Shown here: positions 8,987-17,154 of the stretch, in pieces
Position numbering within the stretch: position 1 is the stretch's first letter
Layout of the letters: the number at the start of each line of letters is the position of its first letter
Assembly (NCBI RefSeq): GCF_001956915.1
Contig: NZ_MLJO01000002.1
Span: 62,001 to 126,000 of the forward strand
DNA: 64,000 nucleotides
Source of the DNA: Intrasporangium flavum
GTDB taxonomy: Bacteria; Actinomycetota; Actinomycetes; Actinomycetales; Dermatophilaceae
Direction: 5' to 3'
The notes under the pieces: generated by a model
What the model saw: the letters and a program-made list of their open reading frames with translations, nothing else
The model's database searches: none
Told to the model about the DNA's origin: nothing
Translations under genes and position numbers: made by a program

Positions 8987-9250
8987 ATGGCGACCTTCCG
9001 CACCGTGCTCGAGGCGACCGGCGGCAACAACGTCGGCATCGTCGTGCCAGAGGCGACGGTGCTCGCCTTCGACCGCGGCACGCGGGTGCCCGTCATCGTC
9101 ACGATCGACGGCGGCTACACGTACAAGACGACGATCGGCGTCATGGGCGGTCGCTACCTCGTGTCGTTCAACGCGGAGACCCGCAAGCAGACCGGCCGCG
9201 GTGCCGGCGACGAGGTCGAGGTCGAGCTGGTCGCCGACCCCGACCGCTGA
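8987..9250 (+). CDS. DUF1905 domain protein
   Basis: An 87-residue protein with a compact beta-rich fold typical of DUF1905: NNVGIVVPE, a central VPVIVTIDGGYTYKTTIGVMGGRYLVSF and a closing GAGDEVEVELVADPD. Related proteins have a C-terminal YdeI/OmpD-associated extension; this one lacks it. The function is unknown. The ATG at 8987 is supported by family length; no strong ribosome-binding site is seen, so translation may be leaderless. Confidence 0.8.
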   Translation: MATFRTVLEATGGNNVGIVVPEATVLAFDRGTRVPVIVTIDGGYTYKTTIGVMGGRYLVSFNAETRKQTGRGAGDEVEVELVADPDR

Positions 9251-9479
9251 CGCGTCCCGCCTGCGGGGACGCCGTCAGGGCCGCAGCCGTCACGGCCGTG
9301 GCCACCCGGTGCTCCCAAGCGTCCTCCTGGACCGTCTCAGCACGTCGTACCGGTCCCGCCGACCCGGATGCACGACGAAGGCCGAAACCGCCTCCGGAGG
9401 GCGGGCGGGCTGCCCTGAGCGACGACGTCACACCGGGAGGGTGACGCGCTCGCGTGGTCGTCGGACGGCACAATCGCTC

Positions 9480-10466
9480 ATGGGAGGACACGTCCGCAGC
9501 CGGCGCGCCGTCGCAACGGTCGTCGCCGCGCTCGCCGTCGGCGCCGTGGCCGCCGGCTGCAGCGGCGGTGGCTCGGTGACGCTGCCGACGTCGGTGTCGC
9601 GGACCGCCACGACGAGCGTGACCGGACCCGCCCTGACGCTGCCCACCCTCACGCGCACGGGCCAGACCCCGAGCGAGGCCCCGAGCGAGACCCCGAGCGC
9701 GACTCCGAGCGCGACCCCGACCGAGACCTCGGCGGTGTCGCCGAGCCCGACGAGCGGCACGGCGTCGGAGCGGCCGACGGCCACCCGACCGGACGCCACC
9801 CGGACGACCACCGTGACGCAGACGAGCACCGCGACCGTGACGCAGACGGCCAGCGCGACCGTGACCCGGACGGAGACGGCGACCGTGACCGCGTCACCCA
9901 CGACGCGGAGCGCGACGCCGACGCCCAGCGCGGCGGAGAGCACGTCGACCCAAGCCGCCCCGGTGGCATCGGCCCCCGTCGCCGACCAGGGGACGGTCTG
10001 GTGGCCGTGGCTGCTCTTCGCCCTCGTCGTGCTCGGAACCCTCGTCGGGCTCCTCGTGCGCCGCCGCCGGACGAGCGAGGTGCTCGCCGCGTGGGACGCC
10101 CGGCTCGACGCCGCCCGGCAGGAGGCGTCGTGGGTCGAGGACGCCCTGACCACGCAGGTGCTCTCGACGGCGACCCCCGAGGAGGCCTCGAGCGTCTGGT
10201 CCGCGGCCCAGCCCCGGCTGCTGGCGATCGACGAGGACCTCCACGCCCTCGTGACCGACGCCCCGGACGAGCAGCGCGCCGCGACCGCGACGGGCCTTCG
10301 CGAGCAGCTGGGCCGCCTCGTCGCGGCCGTCGGAGCCGACGTGGCCGCGGGGCCGGGTACGGACGCCGACGGCTTCCGGACGCGGCGGGCCGCGATCGAC
10401 GCCGCACGGCGCGACCTGCGCGGCACCCTCGGCCCCGCCGGCCCGCCACCGCCTCCTCCGGGCTAG
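9480..10466 (+). CDS. Thr/Ser/Pro-rich lipoprotein with a C-terminal transmembrane and helical domain
   Basis: A 328-residue protein. A signal sequence ends in a lipobox-like AVAAGC (about C26), followed by some 150 residues of low-complexity Thr/Ser/Pro/Glu/Val repeats (periodic SxTP and TVTQT units, about nucleotides 9655-9920). A membrane segment (WWPWLLFALVVLGTLVGLLV, about 180-200) is followed by RRRR and a roughly 120-residue charged helical domain that should face the cytoplasm. A lipid anchor plus a later transmembrane helix is unusual; the N-terminal signal might instead act as an anchor. The repeat region could be a wall-spanning, possibly mannosylated stalk. No function is known. 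Confidence 0.7.
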   Translation: MGGHVRSRRAVATVVAALAVGAVAAGCSGGGSVTLPTSVSRTATTSVTGPALTLPTLTRTGQTPSEAPSETPSATPSATPTETSAVSPSPTSGTASERPTATRPDATRTTTVTQTSTATVTQTASATVTRTETATVTASPTTRSATPTPSAAESTSTQAAPVASAPVADQGTVWWPWLLFALVVLGTLVGLLVRRRRTSEVLAAWDARLDAARQEASWVEDALTTQVLSTATPEEASSVWSAAQPRLLAIDEDLHALVTDAPDEQRAATATGLREQLGRLVAAVGADVAAGPGTDADGFRTRRAAIDAARRDLRGTLGPAGPPPPPPG

Positions 10467-10499
10467 GACGCGTCGGCCGGGACGCGTCGGAGGGTCCCG

Positions 10500-11477
10500 T
10501 CAGGGGGCGTCGGCCGGGACGAGGTAGCCCTCGGCGTCGACCGTCACGCGCACCGGGTCGCCGATCCACAGCGAGCCGTCCGCGCCGTCGTGGTGGAACC
10601 CGAAGATCACGGTGCTGCCGTCGGCGCGGGTGACCACCGGTGCCGCGAACAGGGTCGGGTCGGCCCGGAACGGCCGTGCCAGCGTCAGGTCCCACGGCCC
10701 GAGCAGGCCGGGGGAGGGCACCGACCACGTGCAGCAGCCGGCCGCGTCGCGCCGGCGTTCGGGGGTCATCTCGTCGGGGTGGCAGGTGAAGACGAGCACC
10801 GGCCGGCCGTCGACGACCTGGCTGCGCAGCACCTCGAGCTGGCCGAACCCGGCGCCGGGGGCGCAGAGCGGCGGGCGCACCTCCCACGTCTCGAGGTCGG
10901 GGCTCCACGCATGGGCGATGACGCCGTCGTCGTTGCGATCGGCGTCGCGGGCGCGGGCGGTCACCAGCAGGTGCCAGCCGTCGCCGTCGGGGTCCGGCAG
11001 CACGAGGGGGTCGCGCCACGTCTCGCTGCTGCCCTCGAGGTCGGGGCCCTCGGTGGGGACGGGGTGCGAGGAGAGCGTCTTGTAGTGCCGGGGGTCGATC
11101 CGCAGCGCCGGCTCGGAGGACGTGCGCGTCCAGTGGTGCAGGTCGTCGGAGACGGCCGAGCCGATCCGTTGGTCGTAGACGTGGTGCCCCGCCGTGGAGA
11201 TGGCGGTGTAGAACATCCGCCAGCGGTCGCCCTCCCGGATCGTCGAGCCCGTCCAGATCGCAAGGTCGTCGAAGCCCGCCTCGGCGGGCACGAAGGTCTC
11301 GCCGAGGACCTCCCACTCGACGCAGTCCGTCGACACGGCGTGCCCGACGGTCGCGTTGACGTGGCGCAGACCCGGGTCGCCGAGCGAGGTCGGGGCGTGC
11401 AGGTAGAACAGGTGGACCCGGTCGCCGTCGGTGACGGTCCAGGCGTCCCAGACCCAGTGGTCCTCGAGGCGCAGCAT
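10500..11477 (-). CDS. GH32/GH43/GH68-like five-bladed beta-propeller hydrolase
   Basis: A 325-residue protein without a signal peptide, with the beta-fructosidase/arabinosidase superfamily layout: an early WVWDAW (candidate nucleophile Asp), FYTAIST, a WRDPLV element (transition-state Asp) and FGQLEVLRSQ (candidate acid/base Glu). The family hydrolyses or transfers fructosyl or pentosyl units. Because it is cytoplasmic and lacks a signal, it may act on imported oligosaccharides or storage sugars. Sequence alone does not separate GH32 from GH43/GH68. No sugar transporter or regulator is adjacent. Confidence 0.7.
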   Translation of the reverse strand: MLRLEDHWVWDAWTVTDGDRVHLFYLHAPTSLGDPGLRHVNATVGHAVSTDCVEWEVLGETFVPAEAGFDDLAIWTGSTIREGDRWRMFYTAISTAGHHVYDQRIGSAVSDDLHHWTRTSSEPALRIDPRHYKTLSSHPVPTEGPDLEGSSETWRDPLVLPDPDGDGWHLLVTARARDADRNDDGVIAHAWSPDLETWEVRPPLCAPGAGFGQLEVLRSQVVDGRPVLVFTCHPDEMTPERRRDAAGCCTWSVPSPGLLGPWDLTLARPFRADPTLFAAPVVTRADGSTVIFGFHHDGADGSLWIGDPVRVTVDAEGYLVPADAP

Positions 11478-11520
11478 GGGCCGAGTCTGACACCGGCCGG
11501 CCCCGAGCGGGAGCGCCGGA

Positions 11521-11856
11521 TCAGTTCTGTCGGGCCGCCAGCGCCTCGAAGTTCTCGTACAGCTCGGGGACGCCGAGCTTGTCGCGCAGCTTCGTCGCCG
11601 CGGGACCGACGCGGGCCCAGAGCCCCGACACCCAGAGCCAGTCCAGCACGAGGTCGGTGTCGAGCAGCCCGTTCTTCGTGAGCGTCCCGATCGTCTCGCC
11701 CCAGTTCAGGATCCGCGACACGAGGACGTCGTCGACCGACGCCGTCTCGGGGTCGAACGTGTCGGCCCACACGGCGTGCTGCGCTTCCTCGATGCCCATC
11801 GCCGAGCCCCACTGTGCGAGCTGCACGAGCAGGGCGGCGTCCTCACGGTTGGCCAC
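11521..11856 (-). CDS. Hypothetical helical protein (DUF4760-like)
   Basis: A 111-residue soluble helical protein beginning MANREDAALLVQLAQWGSAMG, with conserved-looking Trp residues (WGETIGTLTKNGLLDTDLVLDWLW). The layout resembles small actinobacterial DUF4760-type proteins, but the match is from memory and weak. GAGAAGGTCAC precedes the ATG. It sits between a glycosidase gene and the arsenic island with no obvious partner. Confidence 0.65.
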   Translation of the reverse strand: MANREDAALLVQLAQWGSAMGIEEAQHAVWADTFDPETASVDDVLVSRILNWGETIGTLTKNGLLDTDLVLDWLWVSGLWARVGPAATKLRDKLGVPELYENFEALAARQN

Positions 11857-11999
11857 GTGACCTTCTCCTGTCCGGCCTCGGTCCCCGCCCCTCGGTCCTC
11901 GATGCTGACGGCATCGACGCTACTCGCGGGCGCCGGCCCCGGAGGGTCTTTCGGCGGTGGTCCGGGGCTTGCGGGGTCGGGATGCGCCGGCTGTGCCCG

Positions 12000-13493
12000 T
12001 CAGCATCCCGACGGGCCGCACGCCCCCGCGTCGGAGGGTGGCGCGCCGATCTGGACCAGCTGTGGCGCCGCCCGCAGCGTCGCGGCCATGGGAAGGCCGG
12101 CGCGCCCGGACGGTGCCGAGGCCGGCCCGCAGCAGCCGCCGCTCCCGGCGTCGGCCGTGGTGGCGTCGGCATCGTCGAACAGCCCGGCGCCACCGCAGAC
12201 GCCGGTTTCGGGGAGGGTGAGCTCGACGCGGGAGGCAGCCGCGTCGTCGCCGGCCAGGGCGGCCGCCACGGAACGCACCTGCTCGTAGCCGGTGAGGGCG
12301 AGGAACGTCGGGGCCCGGCCGTAGCTCTTCATGCCGACGACGTAGAGGTCCGACTCGTCGTGGGCCAGCTCGTGGGCGCCGTGCGGGTAGACGGTCCCGC
12401 ACGAGTGGACGTTGGGGTCGATGAGCGGGGCCAGCGCGGCCGGTGCCTCGAGGCGGCTGTCGAGCCGCAGGCGCACCTCGGACAGGATCGAGAGGTCGGG
12501 CCGGAAGCCGGTCAGGCCGACGACCTCGTCGAGGCCCTCGATGCGGGTGCCGTCCTCGCCGACGAAGGTGAGGGCGCCGCCACCGACGCCGTGGTCGGCG
12601 TCGGTGCGCTCGACGGCCCGGGTCCGGAAGCCGGTGACCACCTCGACGCGTCCGGCGACGACGGCCTCGCGGGCCCGCTGCCCGAGCGCCCCGCGGGCCG
12701 GGAGCTGGTCGGCGTCGCCCCCGCCGTAGGCGTTGCCCACAGCACCGCGGCGCAGCACCCAGACGACCTCGGTGCCGGGAACGCGCTCGGCCAGGGCGGC
12801 CAGGGCCACGACGGCGGTCAGCGCCGAGTGGCCGGAGCCGACGACGGCGGTGCGCCGCCCGCCGTGGCGACCGGCGTCGGTCGGGTCGGCGCTCGCGGCG
12901 TCGGCGGTGTCCGGGACGCGGTACGTGACGTGCGGGGCGACTGCCGGGTCGTGCTCGCCGTCGGCGGGGTAGCCGTCGGCTCCGAGGGGGCCCGGACGCG
13001 TCCACGTGCCCGACGCGTCGACGACGGCCCGGGCGCTGAGCCGCGACGCGCGGCCCGCGCCGTCGGTGACGTGCACCGTGAAGGGCTGGCTCTCGCGACC
13101 CGAGTCGACGACGCGGTCACGGCCGGCCCGGGCGACGCCGGTCACGCTGTGGCCGTAGCGGACCCGGTCGCCGAGGGCATCGGCCAGCGGTTGCAGGTAG
13201 AGGCGGACCCACTCGGCGCCGGTGGGGTAGCGGTCGGGCTCGGGCGCGACCCACCCGGTGGGCTCGAGGAGGCGCCGTGCGGCTGGGTCGACGAGCTCGG
13301 ACCAGCGGGAGAAGAGCCGGACGTGTCCCCACTCGCTGACGGCCGCGCCCGCGTGGTCGCCACGCTCGAGGACGACCGGGTCGAGGCCGCGCTCGAGCAG
13401 GTGCGCGGCCGCGGCGAGCCCGATCGGGCCGGCGCCGATGACGGCGGTGGGCGCCTCGGTGGCAGGCGTCCCGGTGGGGGCGAGGGGGGCCAT
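12000..13493 (-). CDS. FAD-dependent monooxygenase-like flavoprotein with Cys-rich tail (ars-linked)
   Basis: A 497-residue flavoprotein. Residues 15-50 hold an FAD-binding Rossmann motif (AVIGAGPIGLAAAAHLLERG); a second nucleotide motif (AVVGSGHSALTAV, about 218-232) binds NAD(P)H. The fold matches the flavin monooxygenase group seen in arsenic operons. The last 65 residues contain five cysteines in metal-binding-like arrangements (VCGG, CCGP, ACGPSGC), which ordinary monooxygenases lack. GGAGG lies seven bases before the ATG. It is divergent from a Cys-type arsR, with paired operator-like repeats between them, so arsenic-controlled expression is likely. The substrate, possibly an arsenical, is unknown. 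Confidence 0.82.
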   Translation of the reverse strand: MAPLAPTGTPATEAPTAVIGAGPIGLAAAAHLLERGLDPVVLERGDHAGAAVSEWGHVRLFSRWSELVDPAARRLLEPTGWVAPEPDRYPTGAEWVRLYLQPLADALGDRVRYGHSVTGVARAGRDRVVDSGRESQPFTVHVTDGAGRASRLSARAVVDASGTWTRPGPLGADGYPADGEHDPAVAPHVTYRVPDTADAASADPTDAGRHGGRRTAVVGSGHSALTAVVALAALAERVPGTEVVWVLRRGAVGNAYGGGDADQLPARGALGQRAREAVVAGRVEVVTGFRTRAVERTDADHGVGGGALTFVGEDGTRIEGLDEVVGLTGFRPDLSILSEVRLRLDSRLEAPAALAPLIDPNVHSCGTVYPHGAHELAHDESDLYVVGMKSYGRAPTFLALTGYEQVRSVAAALAGDDAAASRVELTLPETGVCGGAGLFDDADATTADAGSGGCCGPASAPSGRAGLPMAATLRAAPQLVQIGAPPSDAGACGPSGC

Positions 13494-13540
13494 GGGTCAA
13501 CCTCCGGTTCGGTGCCGGGCGTGGTCCGGCAGCACGGTGA

Positions 13541-13601
13541 TTCGACATCCGTCGATGTGATGACGCGGCCATCTTGCGCCGCTGTTTCGATGGATGTCAA
13601 G
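13541..13601. promoter_or_regulatory. Paired inverted ArsR operator-like sites
   Basis: Two closely related 16-17-bp sites in opposite orientation lie between the flavoprotein and arsR starts. The plus-strand site at 13541-13557 reads TTCGACATCCGTCGATG; the minus-strand site at 13585-13601 reads CTTGACATCCATCGAAA. They share TT-GACATCC-TCGA. A third, shorter match (ATGTCGAAT) overlaps the arsR start at 13610-13618. Location and symmetry fit an ArsR operator controlling both divergent genes. Confidence 0.7.
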
Positions 13602-13609
13602 ATAGACGC

Positions 13610-13984
13610 ATGTCGAATCAGCTCGCGGTCCGAGATGTCACCACCCGGCGCGAGACCGACGGCACCGGCGTGTGCTGCACGCCGCTGGCCCGGGGCCCGC
13701 TCGAGGCGGCGGACGCCGAGAACGTGGCGGCGATGTTCAAGGCCCTCGGCGACCCGGTGCGGCTGCGGCTCTTCTCCAACGTCGCCTCCGCGGCGGGCGG
13801 CGAGGCCTGCGTCTGCGACATCCAGGACGTCGGGGTGTCCCAGCCGACCGTCTCGCACCACCTGCGCAAGCTGCGCGAGGCCGGGCTGCTGGAGTCCGAG
13901 CGTCGCGGCACGTGGGTGTACTACCGCGTGGCTTCCGGGGTGCTGGCGACCATGGCGCAGCTGCTCGCGCCCGCCGACGCCTGA
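13610..13984 (+). CDS. arsR: ArsR/SmtB-family arsenic-responsive repressor
   Basis: A 124-residue winged-helix repressor. The helix-turn-helix is around VSQPTVSHHLRKLREAGLL (77-95). Candidate As(III) ligands are C22-C23 near the N-terminus and C67/C69 in ACVCDIQD, close to the recognition helix. This combines the Corynebacterium-type N-terminal Cys pair with an E. coli-like CVC site. The ATG at 13610 has no ribosome-binding site and overlaps an operator-like repeat, so a leaderless transcript is likely; a TTG at 13574 is an alternative. It should repress itself, the divergent flavoprotein and the downstream monooxygenase. Confidence 0.9.
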   Translation: MSNQLAVRDVTTRRETDGTGVCCTPLARGPLEAADAENVAAMFKALGDPVRLRLFSNVASAAGGEACVCDIQDVGVSQPTVSHHLRKLREAGLLESERRGTWVYYRVASGVLATMAQLLAPADA

Positions 13985-13994
13985 CCGCCCCCGG

Positions 13995-15149
13995 ATGGGA
14001 GCCAGGCCCGAGACCGCCGCCGTCCCCGACGCGCGGGCGACCCCTGCCGGCACCCCGTCGGACTCCGGGGAGGTCGACGTCGTCGTCATCGGAGGTGGGC
14101 AGGCGGGGCTCGCCACGGCGTTCCACCTGCGCCGGGCCGGGCTGGTCCCCGGGAGCGACTTCGTCGTCCTCGATGCCGGCGAGCACCCGGGCGGGGCCTG
14201 GCAGCACCTGTGGCCGTCCCTGCACCTGTTCTCCCCGGCCGAGTTCTCCTCGCTGCCAGGCTGGCTCATGCCTCCGTCGGGCGAGCCCTACCCGCCCGCG
14301 CGGCACGTCGTCGACTACCTGGCCGCGTACGAGCAGCGCTACGGCCTGCACGTGCGCCACGGTGTCGCGGTCCGCGCGGTGTCCCGGGTCGACGAGGACC
14401 CCGCTGGGTGGCTCGAGGTCGCCGCGGCCGGCGGACCTGCCTGGCGGGCGCGCGCGGTCGTCAGCGCCACCGGCACCTGGGGGCGCCCGTTCCTGCCGCA
14501 CTACCCCGGGCAGGACGCGTTCGCCGGCCGGCAGCTGCACAGCGCCCACTACGCCGGTCCCGAGCCGTTCGCGGGCGCGCGGGTCGTCGTCGTCGGTGGC
14601 GGCAACACCGCCGCGCAGCTGCTCGCCGAGCTGTCGCAGGTCGCCGCCACGAGGTGGGTCACGCTGCGCCCGCCCCGGTTCCTGCCCGACGACGTCGACG
14701 GGCGCGTCCTCTTCGACGTGGCCACCGCTCGCCGCAGGGCCCTCGACGCCGGCCGTGCCGACCCCGGGGGAGTGGCCGGTCTCGGGGACGTCGTCATGGT
14801 CCCGTCGGTCCGGGCCGCCCGCGACCGCGGGGTCCTCGTGGCCGAGCCGATGTTCGAGCGCCTCACCCCGACCGGCGTCCGGTGGGCCGACGGCACCACC
14901 GCGGCCGCGGACGCCGTCGTGTGGTGCACGGGCTTCCGCCCGGACCTGCGCCACCTGGCACCGCTGCGCCTGACGCGCGACGGAACCCATCCCGCCACAT
15001 CGGGGACCCGGGCCACCTCCGAGCCGAGGCTGCACCTCGTCGGCTACGGCGACTGGACCGGGCCCGCGTCCGCCACCCTCATCGGCGTCGGCCGCACCGC
15101 TCGGGACGCGGTCGCGACGATCCTCGGGCGCCGGCGGGGGCGGTCCTGA
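13995..15149 (+). CDS. arsO: ArsO-like flavin-dependent monooxygenase
   Basis: A 384-residue flavoprotein. An FAD Rossmann motif (VVVIGGGQAGLATAFHLRRAGL, about 28-50), HPGGAW, a second nucleotide motif (VVVVGGGNTAAQLLAEL, about 197-213) and WCTGFRPDL near the end fit the ArsO/flavin-containing monooxygenase group. Such genes recur in actinobacterial ars operons; the reaction, perhaps oxidation of an arsenical, is not established. It begins 10 bp after arsR, so the two are probably co-transcribed. It has an ordinary C-terminus, unlike the Cys-tailed flavoprotein upstream, so the island carries two different flavoenzymes. Confidence 0.83.
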   Translation: MGARPETAAVPDARATPAGTPSDSGEVDVVVIGGGQAGLATAFHLRRAGLVPGSDFVVLDAGEHPGGAWQHLWPSLHLFSPAEFSSLPGWLMPPSGEPYPPARHVVDYLAAYEQRYGLHVRHGVAVRAVSRVDEDPAGWLEVAAAGGPAWRARAVVSATGTWGRPFLPHYPGQDAFAGRQLHSAHYAGPEPFAGARVVVVGGGNTAAQLLAELSQVAATRWVTLRPPRFLPDDVDGRVLFDVATARRRALDAGRADPGGVAGLGDVVMVPSVRAARDRGVLVAEPMFERLTPTGVRWADGTTAAADAVVWCTGFRPDLRHLAPLRLTRDGTHPATSGTRATSEPRLHLVGYGDWTGPASATLIGVGRTARDAVATILGRRRGRS

Positions 15150-15209
15150 TTCACCCCCGGCAGGTCGCGCGGCCCACCTAGCATGGAAGGTGCGCACCCT
15201 GGAGGGTCC

Positions 15210-15737
15210 ATGACACGCGTCGCGATCGCAGAGGAGATGCGGGCTGCTCGCGACGACTTCCACGACCTGGTCGAGCACGCGCCCCGTTCCGAGCTGCGCC
15301 GGCGCAGCAACGGGACCCGGTGGACGAACGAGCAGCTGCTGTTCCACATGCTCTTCGGCTACCTGCTCGTGCGGAACCTCCTGTGGCTCGTGCGCGGGTT
15401 CAGCCACCTGCCCGACGCGGCGTCGCGCGGTTTCGCAGCGGCGCTCGATGCGGCGACGCGTCCCTTCCACGTCGTCAACTACCTGGGGTCCCTGGGCGGT
15501 CCCCGCCTGCTGGGCAGGTCCGGGATGGAACGCGCCATGGACCGCGTCACCGGCAGCCTGGTCGACCTCCTGGATCGTGCCGATGACCGGGCCCTTCGCC
15601 GCAGCATGCACTTCCCCCTGGGCTGGGACCCCTACTTCCACGACGTCATGACCGTGGAGGACGTCCTGCACTACGCGACGGTCCACTACCGGCACCACCG
15701 ACGGCAGCTCACCCTGCCCGGCGCCCAAGCGCCCTGA
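15210..15737 (+). CDS. DinB/YfiT-fold metal-dependent protein
   Basis: A 175-residue helical-bundle protein. H46 in EQLLFHMLFG and the late histidines in VLHYATVHYRHHRRQL form a plausible DinB-type His triad for a divalent metal. Members include thiol-dependent transferases that use mycothiol or bacillithiol, and many uncharacterised enzymes. The ATG at 15210 has GGAGGG just upstream (GGAGGGTCCATG). It follows arsO by 60 bp and precedes the DMT transporter by 7 bp, so it probably belongs to the ars transcript. A mycothiol-linked step in arsenic handling is conceivable but unproven. Confidence 0.75.
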   Translation: MTRVAIAEEMRAARDDFHDLVEHAPRSELRRRSNGTRWTNEQLLFHMLFGYLLVRNLLWLVRGFSHLPDAASRGFAAALDAATRPFHVVNYLGSLGGPRLLGRSGMERAMDRVTGSLVDLLDRADDRALRRSMHFPLGWDPYFHDVMTVEDVLHYATVHYRHHRRQLTLPGAQAP

Positions 15738-15744
15738 GCCGGCG

Positions 15745-16668
15745 ATGCGGCACGCACCAGCCGACGGAGCCGCCCTGCGCAGGACGCTCCCGGCAACGGC
15801 GGCCCTGCTGGCGGCGACGGCCGTGTGGGGCTCCACCTTCATCGTCACCAAGGACTCCCTCGACGAGCTGGACCCCGCCTCGTTCCTGACCTGGCGCTTC
15901 GGCATCGGCGCCGCCGCGCTCCTGCTCGTCCGCGGGGCCACCGTCGTCCGGCTGACGCGGCCCGAGCTGCGGCGCTCCGCCCTGCTCGGGGTGGCCCTGG
16001 CCGGCGGGTTCCTCCTCCAGACCAGCGGCCTGCAGCACACCCTGGCCGGGGTGTCGGGCTTCCTCACCGGTGCCGCCGTCATCCTGACGCCCGTCGTGGA
16101 CGCCCTCGTCTTCCACGAACCGGTCGGTCGGGCCGGGTGGGCGGCCGTGGCCCTGTCCACCGTCGGGATCATCGCCCTCGCCGGCGGCGTCGCGGTGCCC
16201 TCCTCGCTCGGCACGGCGCTCACCCTGGGAGGCGCCGCCTGCTTCGCCGTGCACATCACCGGCCTGAGCCAGTGGGCCACGCGCGAGAACGCCTTCGGCC
16301 TGACCGCCCTCAGCGTCACCGTCGCAGCGCTGCTCTGCGCCGCCTTCGCGCTCGCGACCGGGCGGGGCGTCACGATCCCCGCCACGGCCACCGCCTGGCA
16401 GTCGGTGCTCTACCTCGGCGTCCTCGCCACGTGCGTCGGCTTCCTCGTCCAGGCCTGGGCGCAGTCGGCGCTGACGGCGACGGCCGCAGCGGTCGTCATG
16501 ACCATGGAACCCGTGTTCGCCGCCGGCCTCGCTGCCGTCGTGGGCGAGACCGGCCTCGGTCGGGTCGGCTGGGCGGGGGGCCTCCTGGTCCTCGCCGGCA
16601 TGGCCCTCACCGAGCTCGGACCGCGCGAGTGTTGCGACGCCATGGCACCCCGGGTCGAGTGCTGCTGA
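15745..16668 (+). CDS. EamA/DMT-family transporter with C-terminal double-Cys tail
   Basis: A 307-residue inner-membrane transporter with ten predicted hydrophobic segments arranged as two EamA repeats (AAVWGSTFIVTKD near the N-terminus; LGVLATCVGFLVQAWAQ in the second). The family exports metabolites and amino-acid-like compounds. The protein ends in ECCDAMAPRVECC: two Cys pairs right after the last membrane segment, which is atypical for the family. The gene is 7 bp after the DinB gene and lies between two arsenic gene groups, so a link with metalloid export or sensing is worth testing. The substrate is unknown. Confidence 0.85.
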   Translation: MRHAPADGAALRRTLPATAALLAATAVWGSTFIVTKDSLDELDPASFLTWRFGIGAAALLLVRGATVVRLTRPELRRSALLGVALAGGFLLQTSGLQHTLAGVSGFLTGAAVILTPVVDALVFHEPVGRAGWAAVALSTVGIIALAGGVAVPSSLGTALTLGGAACFAVHITGLSQWATRENAFGLTALSVTVAALLCAAFALATGRGVTIPATATAWQSVLYLGVLATCVGFLVQAWAQSALTATAAAVVMTMEPVFAAGLAAVVGETGLGRVGWAGGLLVLAGMALTELGPRECCDAMAPRVECC

Positions 16669-16699
16669 GGCGCGCCGCGCCGCTCGTGGGACGGACGCG

Positions 16700-17116
16700 T
16701 CAGTGCCCCGCGGGCGTCACGTCGAGCGAGGCCAGCAGGTCGAGGACCCGGCGCCGGATCTCGTCGCGGATGGGGCGCACCGACTCGACGCCCTTGCCGG
16801 CCGGGTCGTCGAGCTCCCAGTCCTCGTAGCGCTTGCCGGGGAAGATCGGGCAGGTGTCGCCGCAGCCCATCGTGATGACGACGTCGGACTCCTTGACCGC
16901 CTCGGTGGTGAGGACCTTGGGGGTCTCGGCCGTGATGTCGATGCCCTCCTCGGCCATGGCCGCGACGGCGGAGGGATTGACCTGGTCGGCCGGGGCGGAG
17001 CCGGCGGACCTCACCTCGACGGCGCCACCGGACAGGTGGGCCAGGTAGGCGGCGGCCATCTGGGAGCGGCCGGCGTTGTGGATGCAGACGAAGAGGACGG
17101 AGGGCTTGTCGGTCAC
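16700..17116 (-). CDS. arsC: Arsenate reductase, low-molecular-weight phosphatase type with three cysteines
   Basis: A 138-residue enzyme reducing As(V) to As(III). The P-loop CX5R is C11-IHNAG-R17; two more cysteines, C85 and C89 (MGCGDTCP), can form the C11-C85-C89 relay used by thioredoxin-coupled ArsC. DDPAGKG holds the catalytic Asp-Pro. It is one residue set longer than the single-Cys mycothiol-dependent type, so thioredoxin coupling is likely. The gene is downstream of the aquaporin gene on the same strand with a 38-bp gap, so product As(III) could leave through that channel. Confidence 0.93.
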   Translation of the reverse strand: MTDKPSVLFVCIHNAGRSQMAAAYLAHLSGGAVEVRSAGSAPADQVNPSAVAAMAEEGIDITAETPKVLTTEAVKESDVVITMGCGDTCPIFPGKRYEDWELDDPAGKGVESVRPIRDEIRRRVLDLLASLDVTPAGH

Positions 17117-17154
17117 GACGCTGGCTCCTGGGGTGCGATGGGGTGGGAGGTGGC

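Noticed and set aside
13574..13609. Longer arsR starting at a TTG
   Set aside because: It would add 12 residues over operator-like sequence without a ribosome-binding site; the ATG at 13610 fits the family better.
11814..13994. Long upstream extension of the ArsO-like frame through the flavoprotein and arsR genes
   Set aside because: The extension is the antisense or out-of-frame reading of two real genes; the Rossmann motif begins shortly after the ATG at 13995.
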